From: Trichoplusia ni
Taxonomy: Eukaryota > Arthropoda > Insecta > Lepidoptera > Noctuidae
NCBI RefSeq assembly: GCF_003590095.1
Contig: NC_039481.1
Span: 1-64,000 of the forward strand
Reading direction: 5' to 3'
Length of the DNA stretch: 64,000 nt
In this document: positions 23,801 through 35,677 of the stretch, one piece after another
How positions within the stretch are numbered: the stretch's first letter is position 1
Layout of the letters: each line of letters begins with the position of its first letter
Made by a program: the position numbers and the translations under genes
Notes under the pieces: generated by a model
The model's database searches: none
What the model was told of the DNA's origin: nothing
Seen by the model: the letters and a program-made list of their open reading frames with translations, nothing else

Positions 23801-25154
23801 TTATTCAATTCAAAGGTCAAAGATTATGATAATTTATTAAAATTCTGTATAGTACTACCTTCATAGGTAGGTAGCTGATAATTTATTTATTACAATTTGA
23901 TCAACAATTAATTTTATGGTTTGTTAAAATATTTATGGATGTCAGCCTTTTTCGAGACGCAAATCCTTTGGAGAAAGAAACGATTCATAATGACATTTAT
24001 AATATTATTTTGAAACGTGATAAGTAGTCTTTAATTCTTATAACTAAGAATTTGATACTAAGATCTCTTTTAACCAGAAGGATGTCTCTCCCCCGAGACA
24101 GTGGACCCTATCTTCAAGCCTCTTTCATCCAGTTGTTCGTCTATCTGGCAACAGTATTATGAACAAAGTTCCAGTACCAGTAAACATTTTAAGACTGTTA
24201 ATTCACATTTCCTATTCCTTATAAAAAATGACATATTTACTCAAATTAATTTCTAGAAGTAGATTAATAGTTTTGAAGTAGATTTTCATACTGAAGATTA
24301 TTGAGGCTTTATGAAGATTTTACTAAACTTTCTGGAATTACATTTGGTAACTTACATATAATATTTCTATTTAACTTTAAGTATGGAAATTTTGTAATCC
24401 CCTAGTGTTTTTTGGTTTTTATACTTTTCCAGTTAAATATGAGTTCAATTTTTGTACTTTCTAACTTCTGTATTAGCGACTTGAAGTTGATGTGTAAACC
24501 GTTTTTCTTATGATAATTTTTGTTTTGAAACACTGTTTGTAATATAATAATTCAGTAGTAAAGTGCTAGATCTTAAATATTTGTACCCTGCAAATAGCAG
24601 AATATTATGGACATAATTTTATTTTAAACATCTTTCTTAGAAATTCATAAATTTTATATTCTACTCTATTTAATATTTCGTCTTGATCATTTGATATAAT
24701 AAGAACATAAAACGGCAAAACCAATTCACTTCTTGGCGAAATTGCAGCTAGCCTACCTTCCGACCTATATAGCTAGGGTCACATTAAAATATAAGACTAG
24801 GAATGATGTTTTAGAAAAATAGAATAAAATAATGTTAGACTGTGTGGTTCCCCTTGAGCGAGTTCCGTAGTAATATCTTGAAAGTAACTTAAACAATAAA
24901 TTATGAATCGAAAGACTAGTTTGAAATAATTTAAGCATATAGTAAAACTAACAGATTACCTATACTTAAGTCATGAATAATAATTTATATATTATATTGA
25001 TGAATATTCTGATTTTTGTTTGTACAGCGACATGTGCTTTTAGTTTTTTTTTTGCCTATAATATCGACATATTAAAGGTTAAAAAAATAGCAGGGAACAC
25101 TTATAATTTTGATATAAAATAAGATTTTCGGGAAGTTAATTTTTAGGTTGTTGA
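20896..25154. other. Long AT-rich non-coding stretch
   Basis: No exon, RNA gene or clear element was recognised over this 4.3-kb span. A modestly GC-richer patch at 22620-22860 (with CGGCGCGGC and a CCCATTACAATGGG foldback) may be a conserved element. Nothing else stands out on either strand. Confidence 0.45.
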
Positions 25155-25215
25155 AGTCCCAAAGAGTTAAAAACGACACCCTATTAATGTGGCACTGTTA
25201 TCTGTCTGCCTCTCT
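25155..25215 (-). repeat. Dispersed 'GTACCCAAAGGGTAAAAACG' family, copy 2
   Basis: Reads GTCCCAAAGAGTTAAAAACG, then ACACCCTATTAATG and TGTCTGCC. It has the same ordered blocks as the copy at 14899-14960 and the same orientation, with further decay. Confidence 0.5.
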
Positions 25216-26362
25216 GTGGTATAATAAAAATGTAAACTAAGCTACGGTTGGTACGTTCAAAAATTTGATGATTTGCGAACCGTCTCGTTCTTGACCGGTT
25301 TTTTTATTGATTGGTTACCATTTTTCAAGATTCTTAATTTTGACCTTAAAAAAAAGCATTTCAATTGTTTAAATGTGTAATTATTCAATTATAAGACAAT
25401 TGATTAGTATTGAAAAACCCAGGTAAAAAATAAATATGAAAGACGACATAGTTCTCACTTAAAAAAAAAACGATCTAAAATGTAACTCGTTAGAAATGTA
25501 ATATGTACAAGTATTACTCGGATATATAAATAGTATTACACTACACTATTCATGTTGGTTAATGTGTGTGAATCATCAGCTGTCAAACCGTTTCAGTGAC
25601 GAAATACCTAGTGCCCTCAAGCCATAGGCCTGCAAACTACAAATGTTGTATAAACATAGTTATTCATACATTACGGTATATCTATCTATTATAATGTGTG
25701 CTGAGAGAAACACTAAAGGTCTATTTAGCGTATTGCTAAAGCCTAAGAAAGAAAATTCTTAGTCATACCCCTTATCATCTGTGTCATGTCAAGTCTGTTA
25801 CTATACCAACCTTTTAACATAAGTGGCTTCATAGACTACAATCTTTTTATACATGAAAGTTAGGCTTAATTGGGGTTTTGTTGTATTGATTTCACACTTT
25901 ATCTATCTTTACAGGATCTTAGCCTAATGTGACAGAGAAGTATGTGATCGAATCGATTTGGTACCGGTTCATTCATAGTTTCAGTGTGCTTGTACGACAG
26001 CTATGAACATACACGTCTCAGCTAATCCTTTTTTACTTTTCTAGCAGTGATCCATTGGTCTCGTGAAATTTACGTGCGTATTACAAAGTAATTATCACTT
26101 GCTAAAACCGATGAAGAAAAAACAGGAAACTGGAATACTTAATTTTTTTAGAGATTTCTTTCGCCACGTCAGATGCCTACGGACGATTTGAAACCTCTTA
26201 GGAGAAGAAAAATCAAATAAACAAGTTATATAGTTTAATAGAAGTCGATTACCAACTAAATACAGTTAATCTTATAACGCACCTTGACTTTGACTAAGCG
26301 ACGCAATTATGTACAAACTTCAGCCATCAGTCACATTAGCGTCAAATATTTCACAATAATCT
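25216..26362. other. Non-coding stretch, nothing specific seen
   Basis: AT-rich sequence without a recognised gene or repeat. Confidence 0.45.
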
Positions 26363-26401
26363 GGTATCATTGTTATTAACGTCATAATGACGTGTGATAC
26401 C
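26363..26401. promoter_or_regulatory. Nested inverted repeats with CRE half-sites
   Basis: Inner arms ACGTCAT and ATGACGT (26379-26393) flank a single A. Outer arms GGTATCA (26363-26369) and TGATACC (26395-26401) surround them. The inner arms are inverted CRE-type half-sites. A doubly symmetric 39-bp structure of this kind could be a bZIP-binding site or a small foldback. Confidence 0.5.
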
Positions 26402-27634
26402 CAACGAGCGATGATTGGATCACTGTGTAGGCAAATGAAGTAGTACTACTACATACAGTCTCTGAAATTATAGCAAAAATAAAATACATAACATTCTATT
26501 ATAAAAAATATTCTCGACTACACGAATAGCTAAATTGATCCACAAATGCTGGTACTAAGTGTAGATGTTTTTTTTTTTGCTTGTCTTTTGAATATTCCTT
26601 AGTAGCGACAGTGCTTGGCAGTATTTTGTTAAAATAAAATATACACATAGAATAAGGTTAAAAAGATCATGAAAATAAATTAAAAATATCTGAATTTCAT
26701 TTACTTGGCATAAGCAGGTCAAAGGAGTTCTGCTGTCAAAGGACTTGCTTACATAACTGAAAAATACATTCACGTAACGTATTCCGGTTTTAAAATATTG
26801 GAATTCAATTTTATTATTGCCAATTTAATAACATTTATTTTCATCTTGTTCGTATCCAGCGATGGAAATAAAATATCACAACAAACCTTTCTCTTTGACA
26901 AAAATATTTATTGAATTACAAAAAGGTATTTTCGAAATTAAATTTTCATTTTCCGCAAAAATATTTTTTTACCTTCTGTTTTTCCTTTGTTTTGTGAGAG
27001 TGTATATCTTCTATCACTTAAGTGACGTTCAGATTTTCTTGCTGTAAATTCACTTGATGAGTGTTAAGTATCAGCCGAACGATTCCATATCGGGATGATT
27101 GTAGAAAGCTTAATTGACACGAGACCATCGTAAATAAGTGATAATATATCATCAGTGTGAATACAATTATCTTTTCTTGCTTATAAATATTAGAAGTTGA
27201 AATGGATCTAGAAAATAAGGTGGTATTTTTATGGTTCATGATTTCTTCTAAATTATTGAAGTTGTGTCTCGATAACTTAACTTTTACTAACTGATAGGCT
27301 TAATTAAAAATGGCTAATTAGAAATAAACAATTACTCTTTTTGCAGTTCTTCGGATGGATGTTTAAGCAAGAGGTGTAAATTCTGTTTTTTCTTTGTTCC
27401 TTCCTACTTAGACATCAAATTAATTCTAAGAAAACATCATGAGAAAACCTGGATTTCAAATATTTGTATCCGGGTTTTCTTATGCTCCTCCATCCTCGCA
27501 CTGCCTTATTATTTGGCGAGGGTTCTTTGATAATCAATTCATGTTATGTAATCATTTTGTATTAAATTAAATTTTAGAGGAAGTGACAGTTTGCTATGCT
27601 GAGGGATTTCTTAAGCCGTTTTTTATAGTTTTAA
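26402..27634. other. Non-coding stretch, nothing specific seen
   Basis: AT-rich sequence with several chance frames of 60-73 codons on both strands; none has family features. Confidence 0.45.
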
Positions 27635-27730
27635 GGGGGGGGGGCTATACAGGCTACCGTCTGTATTTTTTTTACGTTGAAAAAGTGATAATTTTTAGCC
27701 ATGAATTTATTCATGGCAAAAAGTATCACT
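27635..27730. repeat. G10 tract followed by an imperfect hairpin
   Basis: A run of ten G (27635-27644) is exceptional in this AT-rich sequence. Forty bases on, AGTGATA + GCCATGAA on the left (27684-27705) pairs with TTCATGGC + TATCACT on the right (27710-27730) around a 4-base loop, with one internal mismatch region. The stem of about 21 bp is short for a microRNA precursor. The long homopolymer is a place where the assembled length may be wrong. Confidence 0.6.
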
Positions 27731-28227
27731 AAAGGTTTTTGATTTTAAACCGTCGTGTTGCCTCGTTATAAATATTTAAAATATAAGCCACAAACTAATA
27801 AATAACAAACAACTATCGCTCTTTCAATTTTGACAAAACCAGCATTGTCGTCATTCATAAAACGTAGGTATTCATAATACAAACTAGCTCATTCAACCCG
27901 GTTTCACTTACAACCTGTAGTTACCGTTCACATCAAAGGCTATTGTAAAGTTCATGAATGTGGACTGATTTATTGAAAGCCATACGTAAGTTACTGCTGA
28001 ACCATTGTTACTGGTGGATAAACTTGGACTTTAATTTAACGTTACCAGAGTTTCAGACAAAAGTTTATAGAACGATATCTTTAATTGATTTAGGGTGATT
28101 GTTGGCGATGCTTCCTGAATTTATTGCAATCGATTTGAGTTATTTTTCTTAGTTTCCTTAATCACTGTTCCGTCTTGTTTGTAGATTACGGGTTGACTGA
28201 AATTACAAATTTAATATTTTTTGGGGG

Positions 28228-28272
28228 TTTTGTATCCAAAGACTAATATGAAACCCTGTTACTTTGGTTCCG
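28228..28272 (-). repeat. Dispersed 'GTACCCAAAGGGTAAAAACG' family, copy 3
   Basis: GTATCCAAAGACTAATATGA followed by AACCCTGTTACTTTGGTTCCG matches the ordered blocks of the other copies. It is the most decayed member here. Confidence 0.4.
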
Positions 28273-28536
28273 ATTCTCAAAACATCTATTACTGTTAATA
28301 ATGAAAATAAAAATCTTAGTTAAGCAACGATTGTACAGTCTTCAATTTGATGGATGACCATTTTCTACTAATTTCTTCAAAACAGAATCTTCTGTCTCAC
28401 GAATTAAAGTGGGACTTGACAGATTTTATTTATATCGTTATTTTTTCAACAATGATGTTTTTTTCGCATTTGATATGGATATAAGGGAAGTATAGTTGTT
28501 TGATATCTTGTTTCTTCCCTAGAAAATGTTACACAA

Positions 28537-28544
28537 TGACGTCA
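28537..28544. promoter_or_regulatory. Perfect CRE palindrome
   Basis: An exact TGACGTCA octamer, preceded by ACACAA and followed by TAGAC. Isolated; listed because such octamers are over-represented in the window. Confidence 0.35.
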
Positions 28545-28680
28545 TAGACTTTTTTTCTGAAAATGTTTTTGTCCAAATGTGATATTCTGTGTTTGGTGAT
28601 ATTCTTAATGACAGTAGAGTAGTTATAGCTAATTATTATTGATCTCAAGTAATTATTCTTTTTTTTACCCTCATTTCAAC

Positions 28681-28825
28681 ATCAATTAGAAACAAAAAGT
28701 TGGCTTTAAAATTTCAAAGCCGCGCTCTCATTATTGTTTAATTATCTTAATAATTAAGTTAACCATGGGAGTGATCAATCAACGCGATAACATCGACCGA
28801 TATTAATGAATTAATATGTGAAGAA
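28681..28825. promoter_or_regulatory. Candidate enhancer with Hox/Exd-type motifs
   Basis: This block has TAATTA (28751-28756), ATCAATCA (28774-28781, the complement of the Exd/Pbx-Hox core TGATTGAT), CATTATTGTTTAATTATC (Sox-like ATTGTT plus ATTA), and AATTAATA near 28810. It is embedded in DNA with unusual CpG content for the region (GCCGCGC, AACGCGA, ATCGACCGA). Clustering suggests a developmental enhancer; no functional evidence. Confidence 0.25.
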
Positions 28826-31139
28826 TGGTTTTTATTTAGTAGCTAATTATTTTGTTTAGAATATATTGCATATTTTGCAATTGTATCGTTAGTTGTATCT
28901 AGATATTACTGATCAATTTTGTCATTATTATTTTAGTTACTGTAGCTACTAATTTTTTTCTTTAATTAAGTATCTATAGAAACTTTCGTCGTATGTTCCA
29001 TTATAATATGCTGGTATGACCGGATTCTGTGTTATAATTATTTGATAATTTATCTAAAGCTTTGAGATCTATAAACGCTTTTACAGATATGGTATTTCAA
29101 TAGTTCTCAGTTTCAATTTCCTATTCTCGACATCAGTCAGCTAAATATAATAACATTCTTCAAATAAAGATTGTGTATCAGCTTTCTTCAGTAAAAAGCG
29201 ATTATAAGTACATTCTAAACATTCCATCACATTTCGTTCCACCATTTTCCCTTCAACAACACATGCTGGGAAAATCAACCCTAAATATTAAAATACACCC
29301 TTTTTCGCGAGTTTGGCTAGAATGAAAGCAAACTTAGGGAATTACCGGAATCTATGTAAATATTGTCGGAGACCCTTCCCGACTTTTAACCCTTTTTTTT
29401 GGATTCCGTGACTAAAGGTCTCCGTTGGGTATCAGTCTTTTGTAGACCTTTAAAAATGAATTTAGGTTAGATTTGCATCGGTCAACTGAATGTTATTTTT
29501 GCGTCTGTACTTACTATATTTTTGTAAACCTCTTTGTTTTGTCTAATGAAAGTGATTGGTAGAGACACAATAACATGGCAGTGACTTAGCGCTTCTTTTT
29601 TCTAATTAAATCGAACGAAGGATTTACAAAGCCTGGGGTTGTATACTCTCCAGTTACCGTATAAAGCAATTCACTTGAGCAATTGTAGAAGAGAGATTAT
29701 AATAACTCTACTGTGTATTATGTTCTGTCTTCCACAATGACAATAGCCCAGCTTAACGCAGTGGTTTCAGACCCTCAGAATGTATTAACCCGCACTATTT
29801 ACTAGTAAGCATTTCATAGAATGAGCAATTATTAAACGTTTATTGGAGAATCGATAGCTATTTAGTTAGTACACAATTGAAACCAATGCACAATGGAAAG
29901 AAGCATTTATTATTACTTTTTAAATGGACCCTGGTCTTTTTATATTATGTGTCAACCGATGGAATTGTCGTCGGGTGATCAGTGATTTTTTAAATACCAT
30001 TGTCTCCTAAATAGAGCTGTTCCTGATTATGTACAGTTCACGTAAACCATTTGACACACTAACTCCCTGACCACAAAACCATAGACACAACAACTCAAAA
30101 CTCCTTTCAATCTTTCCCCTTGAACTTCAATTCGCCATCCCCATCATATCCCATCTTACAGATGTTTTGAACATCCGCGAACCTACATCAGGAAGTCGAA
30201 CGTTCTCCACAGCACCATAGGCACGTAAGATCCCTTCGATTGACCCTTCCGAATTGACAAGCATGACGGTTTGAAAAGGCAACAAAAGTACCCTTTTTAA
30301 TACGGTAGGTCACTCCCATATTACATAAAGTCGCCACGTCATAACTCATGCTACAATCGAGACTAACAAGGTGTGAAGTGAATTTAAAAGCCGTTTATAC
30401 CTTAACTCTCAGTGATGATAACATGCGTGGTACTTTGTAGAAGGTAGTACATAAGGGACATGTCTTTTGCGATTTTTATGATAGGGTAAGATAAGAGATA
30501 AGAACCGTCAGTTTTCTATTGCTTGTAGATTATGATGCGGCGGTCAATCATTATGTATCATATATTTAAAAAAAAGCAGAAGTTCGATCCATTTTCCGAT
30601 TACTACGAGTATTGAAGATTCCAACTCAGGTTTGGATGAACCGCTTGTGGATGAATGGATGACGATATTATTAGAATACTTGCAACATCGTGAAATTATT
30701 GAGTGACATGATTTTCCTTGCTATTTATAATATTATGTTTCAATACCTGATTAGTGCAAATTTCTGTCCTATTTTTCTAAATGCAGAGTCGTGCGTTAAA
30801 GGTATTAAAAAAGTCCAAAGAATACTTATTGTGCTTGACCTTTACCACTACTATTAATATTCCACACACAATATAACGCTGACCACCTGTCATTACAGTT
30901 TCGCAACCACTTTTACTCGCGACTATACTGTTAGGTAACTGAGATTTATGACATAACGCATCTTCCATGACACTTGGTCAATGCACTCATTGACATAATT
31001 GTAGACTAGGGACTAAGCAAGCAAGCCTTCATTTTAACAAACAATCGGACATACTTTGCTTGTTGTGTTGATGTTAATTTCGAGAGTTTAAAAGTAAAAT
31101 ATATTTCTTTCAATTACAATAATGGGTACACAAGTAACA
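28826..31139. other. Non-coding stretch with a small inverted repeat
   Basis: No gene recognised. CGGAGACC (29367-29374) and GGTCTCCG (29417-29424) form an 8-bp inverted pair with a 42-base spacer in a patch that also has GGGAATTACCGG, close to an NF-kB/Rel site. The rest is plain AT-rich sequence. Confidence 0.4.
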
Positions 31140-31260
31140 ATTATTTCGTAACCGATTTTCGGCCATGGTGGCTAGAATCTAGTGCAAATTTTAGAATGTG
31201 CGCCAACACAGGTGCAAACTTTGATCCCTTAATCGCGTAGCCCGAAGGATCAACTCAGCA
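31140..31260 (+). repeat. Lepidopteran interspersed repeat remnant
   Basis: Ordered phrases 'cggccatggtggct', 'tgtgcgccaacacaggtgca', 'cgtagcccgaaggatcaactc' correspond to a repeat common in moth genomes ('ggccacggcggctg', 'gcgcagacacaggtgcactc', 'tagtccgatgggacggcaat'). It is diverged and has no clear ends. Confidence 0.5.
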
Positions 31261-31320
31261 GCACTCTAATTTTTACTTGAAGCTGTAAAATTTATTTTGC
31301 TAACGCAAACATAATTCTAA

Positions 31321-31470
31321 AAGTCTTTTCGTCCCTTGGAATCTAACTCAGAACTTTTGACTTGGCAGTCTCAACACTATCACAGCGCGAAATTTTAATA
31401 TGAATGCTAAGAAAATTCCTATCTATACATAAGTGAGCCACTCCCATTGCCCTCAACCTCGCTACTGTCC
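31321..31470 (-). repeat. tRNA-derived SINE-like fragments, degraded
   Basis: On the minus strand a B-box-like stretch (GAGTTAGATTCCAAGG) lies at 31334-31349. Further along + (31434-31470) is a block whose complement, GTAGCGAGGTTGAGGGCAAT, resembles the SINE head at 37621-37715 (GTAGCCGAGAGGCTGAGGGC). The two may belong to one broken element or to neighbouring insertions. Confidence 0.4.
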
Positions 31471-32534
31471 TTAGACTAGATAATCTCTAAACCACGACAT
31501 GTGCCTAATTGTTCCCATTCTCTAAGCTCTTAAAACAGGGCCTTTTGTTATTATCGAAGAAAGATGGCGGCATAAACAAGCTTCCTCACCAGCATCCAGT
31601 CCTGTTTCAAGATCTCTTAATAGGCCTGCTTCTATGTATCATTTATTTCCAAACACAAAGAAGAATGCTGCTATTCAAGTTATAAAGCCTCATTGTAATA
31701 CTTCGTCATCACAATTTGTCGCCGTACAACTAACCTTTACACCATCGGAAGTCATTACGACACTATCTCCGAAAACGAACAAAATTAATGATACCAATCA
31801 AATTAAAATTACCATAAACTTTATATAAACGGTATGCAAACGACCTTTCCCTTAGGCCTTGCCTCGTCAACTCACCATTGTGAAGAACTTGAATACATGT
31901 TTTGATTTCACTTATGTCAGCAACATTATCAGCACTTACAAGTCATAATGGACTGTAATTCCTAACGCCAAAGTTCAGTTTTGAATGTCAGAGCTCTGCA
32001 GTAATAAGATTTTTGACTTTTGACTCGAAGACATGTTGTCAGCTTGTATTGACAAGCAATTAATTTGAGCCTTTCCATTGTGTAGGTATGAGGTGTTCAT
32101 ATTGATGTCTATGATGTCTTATTTGAGGTAATATATGGCTTATTGATATAAAAAAGGTTGAATACTTGAGAAAATGATTCCATTACCATTGGTATTGAAT
32201 ATTTTGATCTTTGACTCTGTTTTGGTGTAATATAGTTTAGTGTAATGAGTATTTAAATTGAGAAAATATTTTGATCGTTACGGTCTTCAACGGTAATAGG
32301 ACGATGGGATAGGAAGCAGATTTAAAATTGGAAAAATAGATAGGATTTATAAAAAAGGAACACCTCTCAGATAATTCTGCAAATTATTAATTCCTCTTAT
32401 CCAAATTTATAAATATGTTAATAAGTTAATGTGAAGCTATAAAGATAAACATTAAATACTTTTTCGTTTGTGACCTTAATCCAATCGAGATACAGAAGTA
32501 GTCGTCATTAATTTTCACCATAACCAATGTAGTG
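31471..32534. other. Non-coding stretch, nothing specific seen
   Basis: No recognised gene, RNA or repeat boundary. Confidence 0.4.
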
Positions 32535-32542
32535 TGACGTCA
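32535..32542. promoter_or_regulatory. Perfect CRE palindrome
   Basis: An exact TGACGTCA, followed by TCAG so that it also contains the AP-1/ATF-like GACGTCATCAG. Isolated from any gene start. Confidence 0.35.
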
Positions 32543-32689
32543 TCAGATAAATTACGAACAGTAGGCTAGGTGGAACTGCAATTAAGTTTATTTTTGATTA
32601 ATATCGTAAGATTGAAAAACCTCTTTTTGATCGAAAAATATATCTTTATTGGAACACACAAAATATGTTTTCGAATTTGTTGGAGCTGA

Positions 32690-32765
32690 AGATCAAGTAT
32701 AGGGCCGTGCTTTGGGAGAGGCCTATGTCCAGCAGTGGACTTAGACGGGCTGATAATGATGAAGA
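32690..32765 (+). mobile_element. RTE-type LINE, 3' end fragment
   Basis: The frame reading GRALGEAYVQQWT and then stop (about 32702-32743) is the C-terminal signature found at the ends of lepidopteran RTE-type LINE polyproteins. It is followed by GACGGGCTGATAATGATGAA, the typical GAT-rich 3' tail. Only about 75 bp are preserved, so this is a heavily 5'-truncated, dead copy. The nucleotide phrase GGCCTATGTCCAGCAGTGGA is characteristic. Confidence 0.75.
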
Positions 32766-33899
32766 AGCTTTCTGGCAACGATATAGTAGTATGGCAATCT
32801 TGTGACTGTCTTGAAACTTAACTAAACATTTTTAGTTGGACGACAATTCCAAAATTTATTCGTACCTGTTTTGAGCTACCAGTGCCTGTTGACTTCAAAA
32901 GTATTTTTTTTATATATTTCTTACAGAAAAAAAAAACAAATACTTTGCAAGCAGTCTTAACCGTTTCGTTCATTTTGTAAACTTAACGTATACGAGTATC
33001 GATCGTATAGCAGACCTGGTTTAAACCTCCAATACTCTAACTCGATCCAAACCCATACAAACCTCGCGTCCATACACACTAATATTTAACGTATACGTCT
33101 ATCAAAGTTCATCTCACCGAGTAATATAAGACGGTTGCGTCAGAGGTCACTAGCTCACTTACATAACTCTCATTTTTTAATATCCATACGTAAGTTATGC
33201 TTGGCCAATGACACAGTTAACTTGAGATATGTGGAGAACAACTATTTTGGAAATATATTTTCGATGATCGATATTATTATTTATGGACTCGGATCTAACA
33301 TCTGAGCTCCAATTCTAATTTTTGTATTGCAGATAGGACAACATGATTTTTGTTTTTGCCTGCGGCTCTTTTTAAGTTTATTCTGGCAAATGACGTGACC
33401 TCTGATGGATCCAGCTAGAACATACAAAAAGACAGTCATCCTTTTTCTACATTTCCAAGTTATTAAGAGATATGTTTTGTTATAGTCTAGTTTTTGTGTT
33501 TAATAGCCTATTATTGTTTTCGTCGTGATGGCTTTGCAGTTCTTTGTATGTATTTGTACATGCACGAGGTGCAGTTTTGACTGTTCCGATTGTTAATGTA
33601 CTTTCTTAATTATTCTAAAACGCTACAGACAAATTGCGAAAACACCGTGCGTTGCTGAAAACGACACTACATTTGGGATTGGGACATTTATCGACATGTA
33701 ATATTATTATCTTTGTAATAAAATTAGCTTTCGACACAGACTTAACATCCAAAATAAAAGCGATAAATACAAAAAATAATTCACATTTCGTATTTCCCAG
33801 AATCGACCTGAATACTTAAAACACAAGGCAATAGATAAGCTTTCATTAAAATTCGAAAGTAATATAATATTTTTTTATCATTAACTTTGATAATCCGGC
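32766..33899. other. Non-coding stretch, nothing specific seen
   Basis: AT-rich sequence with no recognised gene or repeat. Confidence 0.4.
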
Positions 33900-34045
33900 T
33901 CTCAGCTCTGGAGATGAAATGCTTTCGGGTCTAATTAAAATTATTATAAAACTAATCCGCTTACAGCTTAAATTATTATCGTACACGCGTACCTTTGACC
34001 CTAATTAATTAAACAAAGGGTGTGATTAAAAGGTAATGGGCCCAG
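33900..34045. promoter_or_regulatory. Candidate enhancer with homeodomain-type motifs
   Basis: The block contains TAATTA at 33932-33937 and 34002-34007, TAATCC (Otx/Bicoid-type) at 33953-33958, CCTTTGACCC (nuclear-receptor half-site) at 33992-34001, and AACAAAGG (TCF/Sox-type) at about 34012-34019, with an ACGCGT in the middle. Motif density is high within 150 bp. In AT-rich DNA TAATTA is frequent, so the GC-containing motifs carry most of the weight. Confidence 0.25.
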
Positions 34046-34218
34046 CGAGTGGGGTTTACCACGGTTTAGTTCAAGAGAGCCACTTGTGCAAGAAGACAGA
34101 AGATCACTTCGGAAGTTCCTGAAAGACAAAATGGTTTTTAGACACATTTTCTTAAATACGTTAAAATGGTGAATAGTGGTCAGTAATGCAATTACATAGT
34201 TTGAATAGTATTTAGTAG

Positions 34219-34395
34219 TGAAATGAAATGAAATCATTTATTCTGAAAATAAGACATTGATTCATGTCTTTCTTGAGAGCGCTAGAGTCGCTATTTCCCA
34301 TCTGACTACCCTGAGAAGATATGTCGATACAAACTCAGGGGTCGCAGTCTCTTTTAAAGTCCAGACAAATCCAAAAATGTCCGAGCAAAGTGCAT
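34219..34395 (-). mobile_element. LINE 3' end with GAAAT tail
   Basis: The + strand begins with three GAAAT units (34220-34234), which on the minus strand form the (ATTTC)n tail of a non-LTR element whose 3' end lies at the left. Inside are 'atctgactaccctgagaag' (34300-34318), 'atgtcgatacaaactcagg' and 'tcgcagtctctttt', ordered as in 3' regions of lepidopteran GAAAT-tailed LINEs. A second fragment with the same 19-mer is at 59220-59262. No open frame remains. Confidence 0.6.
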
Positions 34396-34914
34396 AGAGT
34401 ATACTATATGCACTCATTTTTTTCTTCAACAGTCTCGATGTAGACCATTATTAAGATTTCTTCACTTTGCATCGGTCGGGAACTAATATAAATTGAACAC
34501 ATACCCTCCATATTAACACCTACTGAGATCTACTTTAAGTGTGGAATTGTCGCTAGATAATATTCAAGTATGATTCACCAGAAACCTATTTTCTTGATAC
34601 ACCTATAATTAAAGAATTTTGCTAATCATACTCAAATAATGGTACTTCTGCTTGTTCAATTCTTTAGTACGGTTACTAAGGCGTATGGTTTCTTAAGACA
34701 TACTTATAGACGTCTAGTTTCTAGTGATTATTGCGATTATCAAAGGCTTCAAATTAGCGCCTGTCGCCATTAGCTAACAAATAGTGTATTTAAATAATCA
34801 GTTAGACAAGGAATTTGTAGCACAATAAATACTTCTAGGCAAGTAACATTACTTCAATCATGAACTATTCGTTGAGTGATTTCTTATATCGTTATTCCTA
34901 GTATCAACAACTAG

Positions 34915-34985
34915 CCTAAGCCTGTTGGGGTCCTCTGTTAAGCATAGGCCACACCCAAACTGCGCCAAAATACCCCATTCGCATT
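34915..34985 (+). repeat. Remnant of a LINE-associated lepidopteran repeat
   Basis: 'CCTGTTGGGGTCCTCTGTTA' followed by 'agcataggccacacccaaactgcgcc' resembles the 'cctgctgggcataggcctc...ttgcgcca' repeat. Decayed and without ends. Confidence 0.4.
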
Positions 34986-35518
34986 TTTCTTAGTATACCT
35001 ATTTGTTTAAAAACAACAACTCATATTTATAGAATCCATTTATAAATCCCACCCATTTCCCACCGTATTATAATACACAAAAATATACATAATTCAAAAC
35101 TATTTCAAAATAAGAACCGTTCCTAAAGAACAAAAGACTCGCATTTTAAAATTCCCCTTTTAAAACCTCTACAGCCATACGTATACAATAACAATTAAAC
35201 TGAAACGGACTCTTTGCTTGTTCTTTCGAACTGGCCAGTGGACATCGGGCAGTAAAAAGAAAACAATCAGCATAATGTTGCCCGCCGTGAGCGCTCGGCG
35301 TAAAATTGCTCGCTTACGTAAATATAGTGTAATTATTTCGTTTTCTTAATCGTTTTGAGCTGTTGGGAAATAAGTTTGGGAGGACGTAATTGTGGTGTAT
35401 TGTTTTTTCTAATTTCGTGTCAATTTTTTACCTTAGGTTTATAAATAGGTCAACGATTTTCAGAGATTAGGTAATTGTAATTTGATAGAGCCAAATCTTC
35501 TTTTTCTTTCTTCTTCTT
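34986..35518. other. Non-coding stretch with a small CpG-rich patch
   Basis: Mostly AT-rich. At 35275-35320 GCCCGCCGTGAGCGCTCGGCG stands out as a GC-rich patch and may be a conserved element, but no gene start is visible near it. Confidence 0.35.
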
Positions 35519-35677
35519 ATTCTCTAAAATTCGAGAATGGCTGAACCGATTTGGCTAATTTTAGTCTTGAAATATTCGTACCAGCCCAGGGAAGGTTTAA
35601 ACGGTGAGAAAATAGGGAAAAAATGCGGCAAGGAAAAAAAAATCTAATACGCGGGTAAAACCGCGGGAAGCAGCTAG
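35519..35677 (+). mobile_element. Helitron-like element, 3' portion
   Basis: It ends in CTAG (35674-35677) followed by T. The subterminal CGCGGGTAAAACCGCG forms a strong GC stem-loop about 8 bases before GCAGCTAG. The upstream body includes 'gaatggctgaaccgatttgg' and 'ttagtcttgaaatattcgt', a phrase series found in a lepidopteran non-autonomous Helitron group. The 5' TC end was not found, so the copy is truncated to the left. Confidence 0.7.

Noticed and set aside
31377..31386. TATCACAG, the miR-2 seed
   Set aside because: Only the seed matches and it lies in a SINE-like segment without a hairpin.
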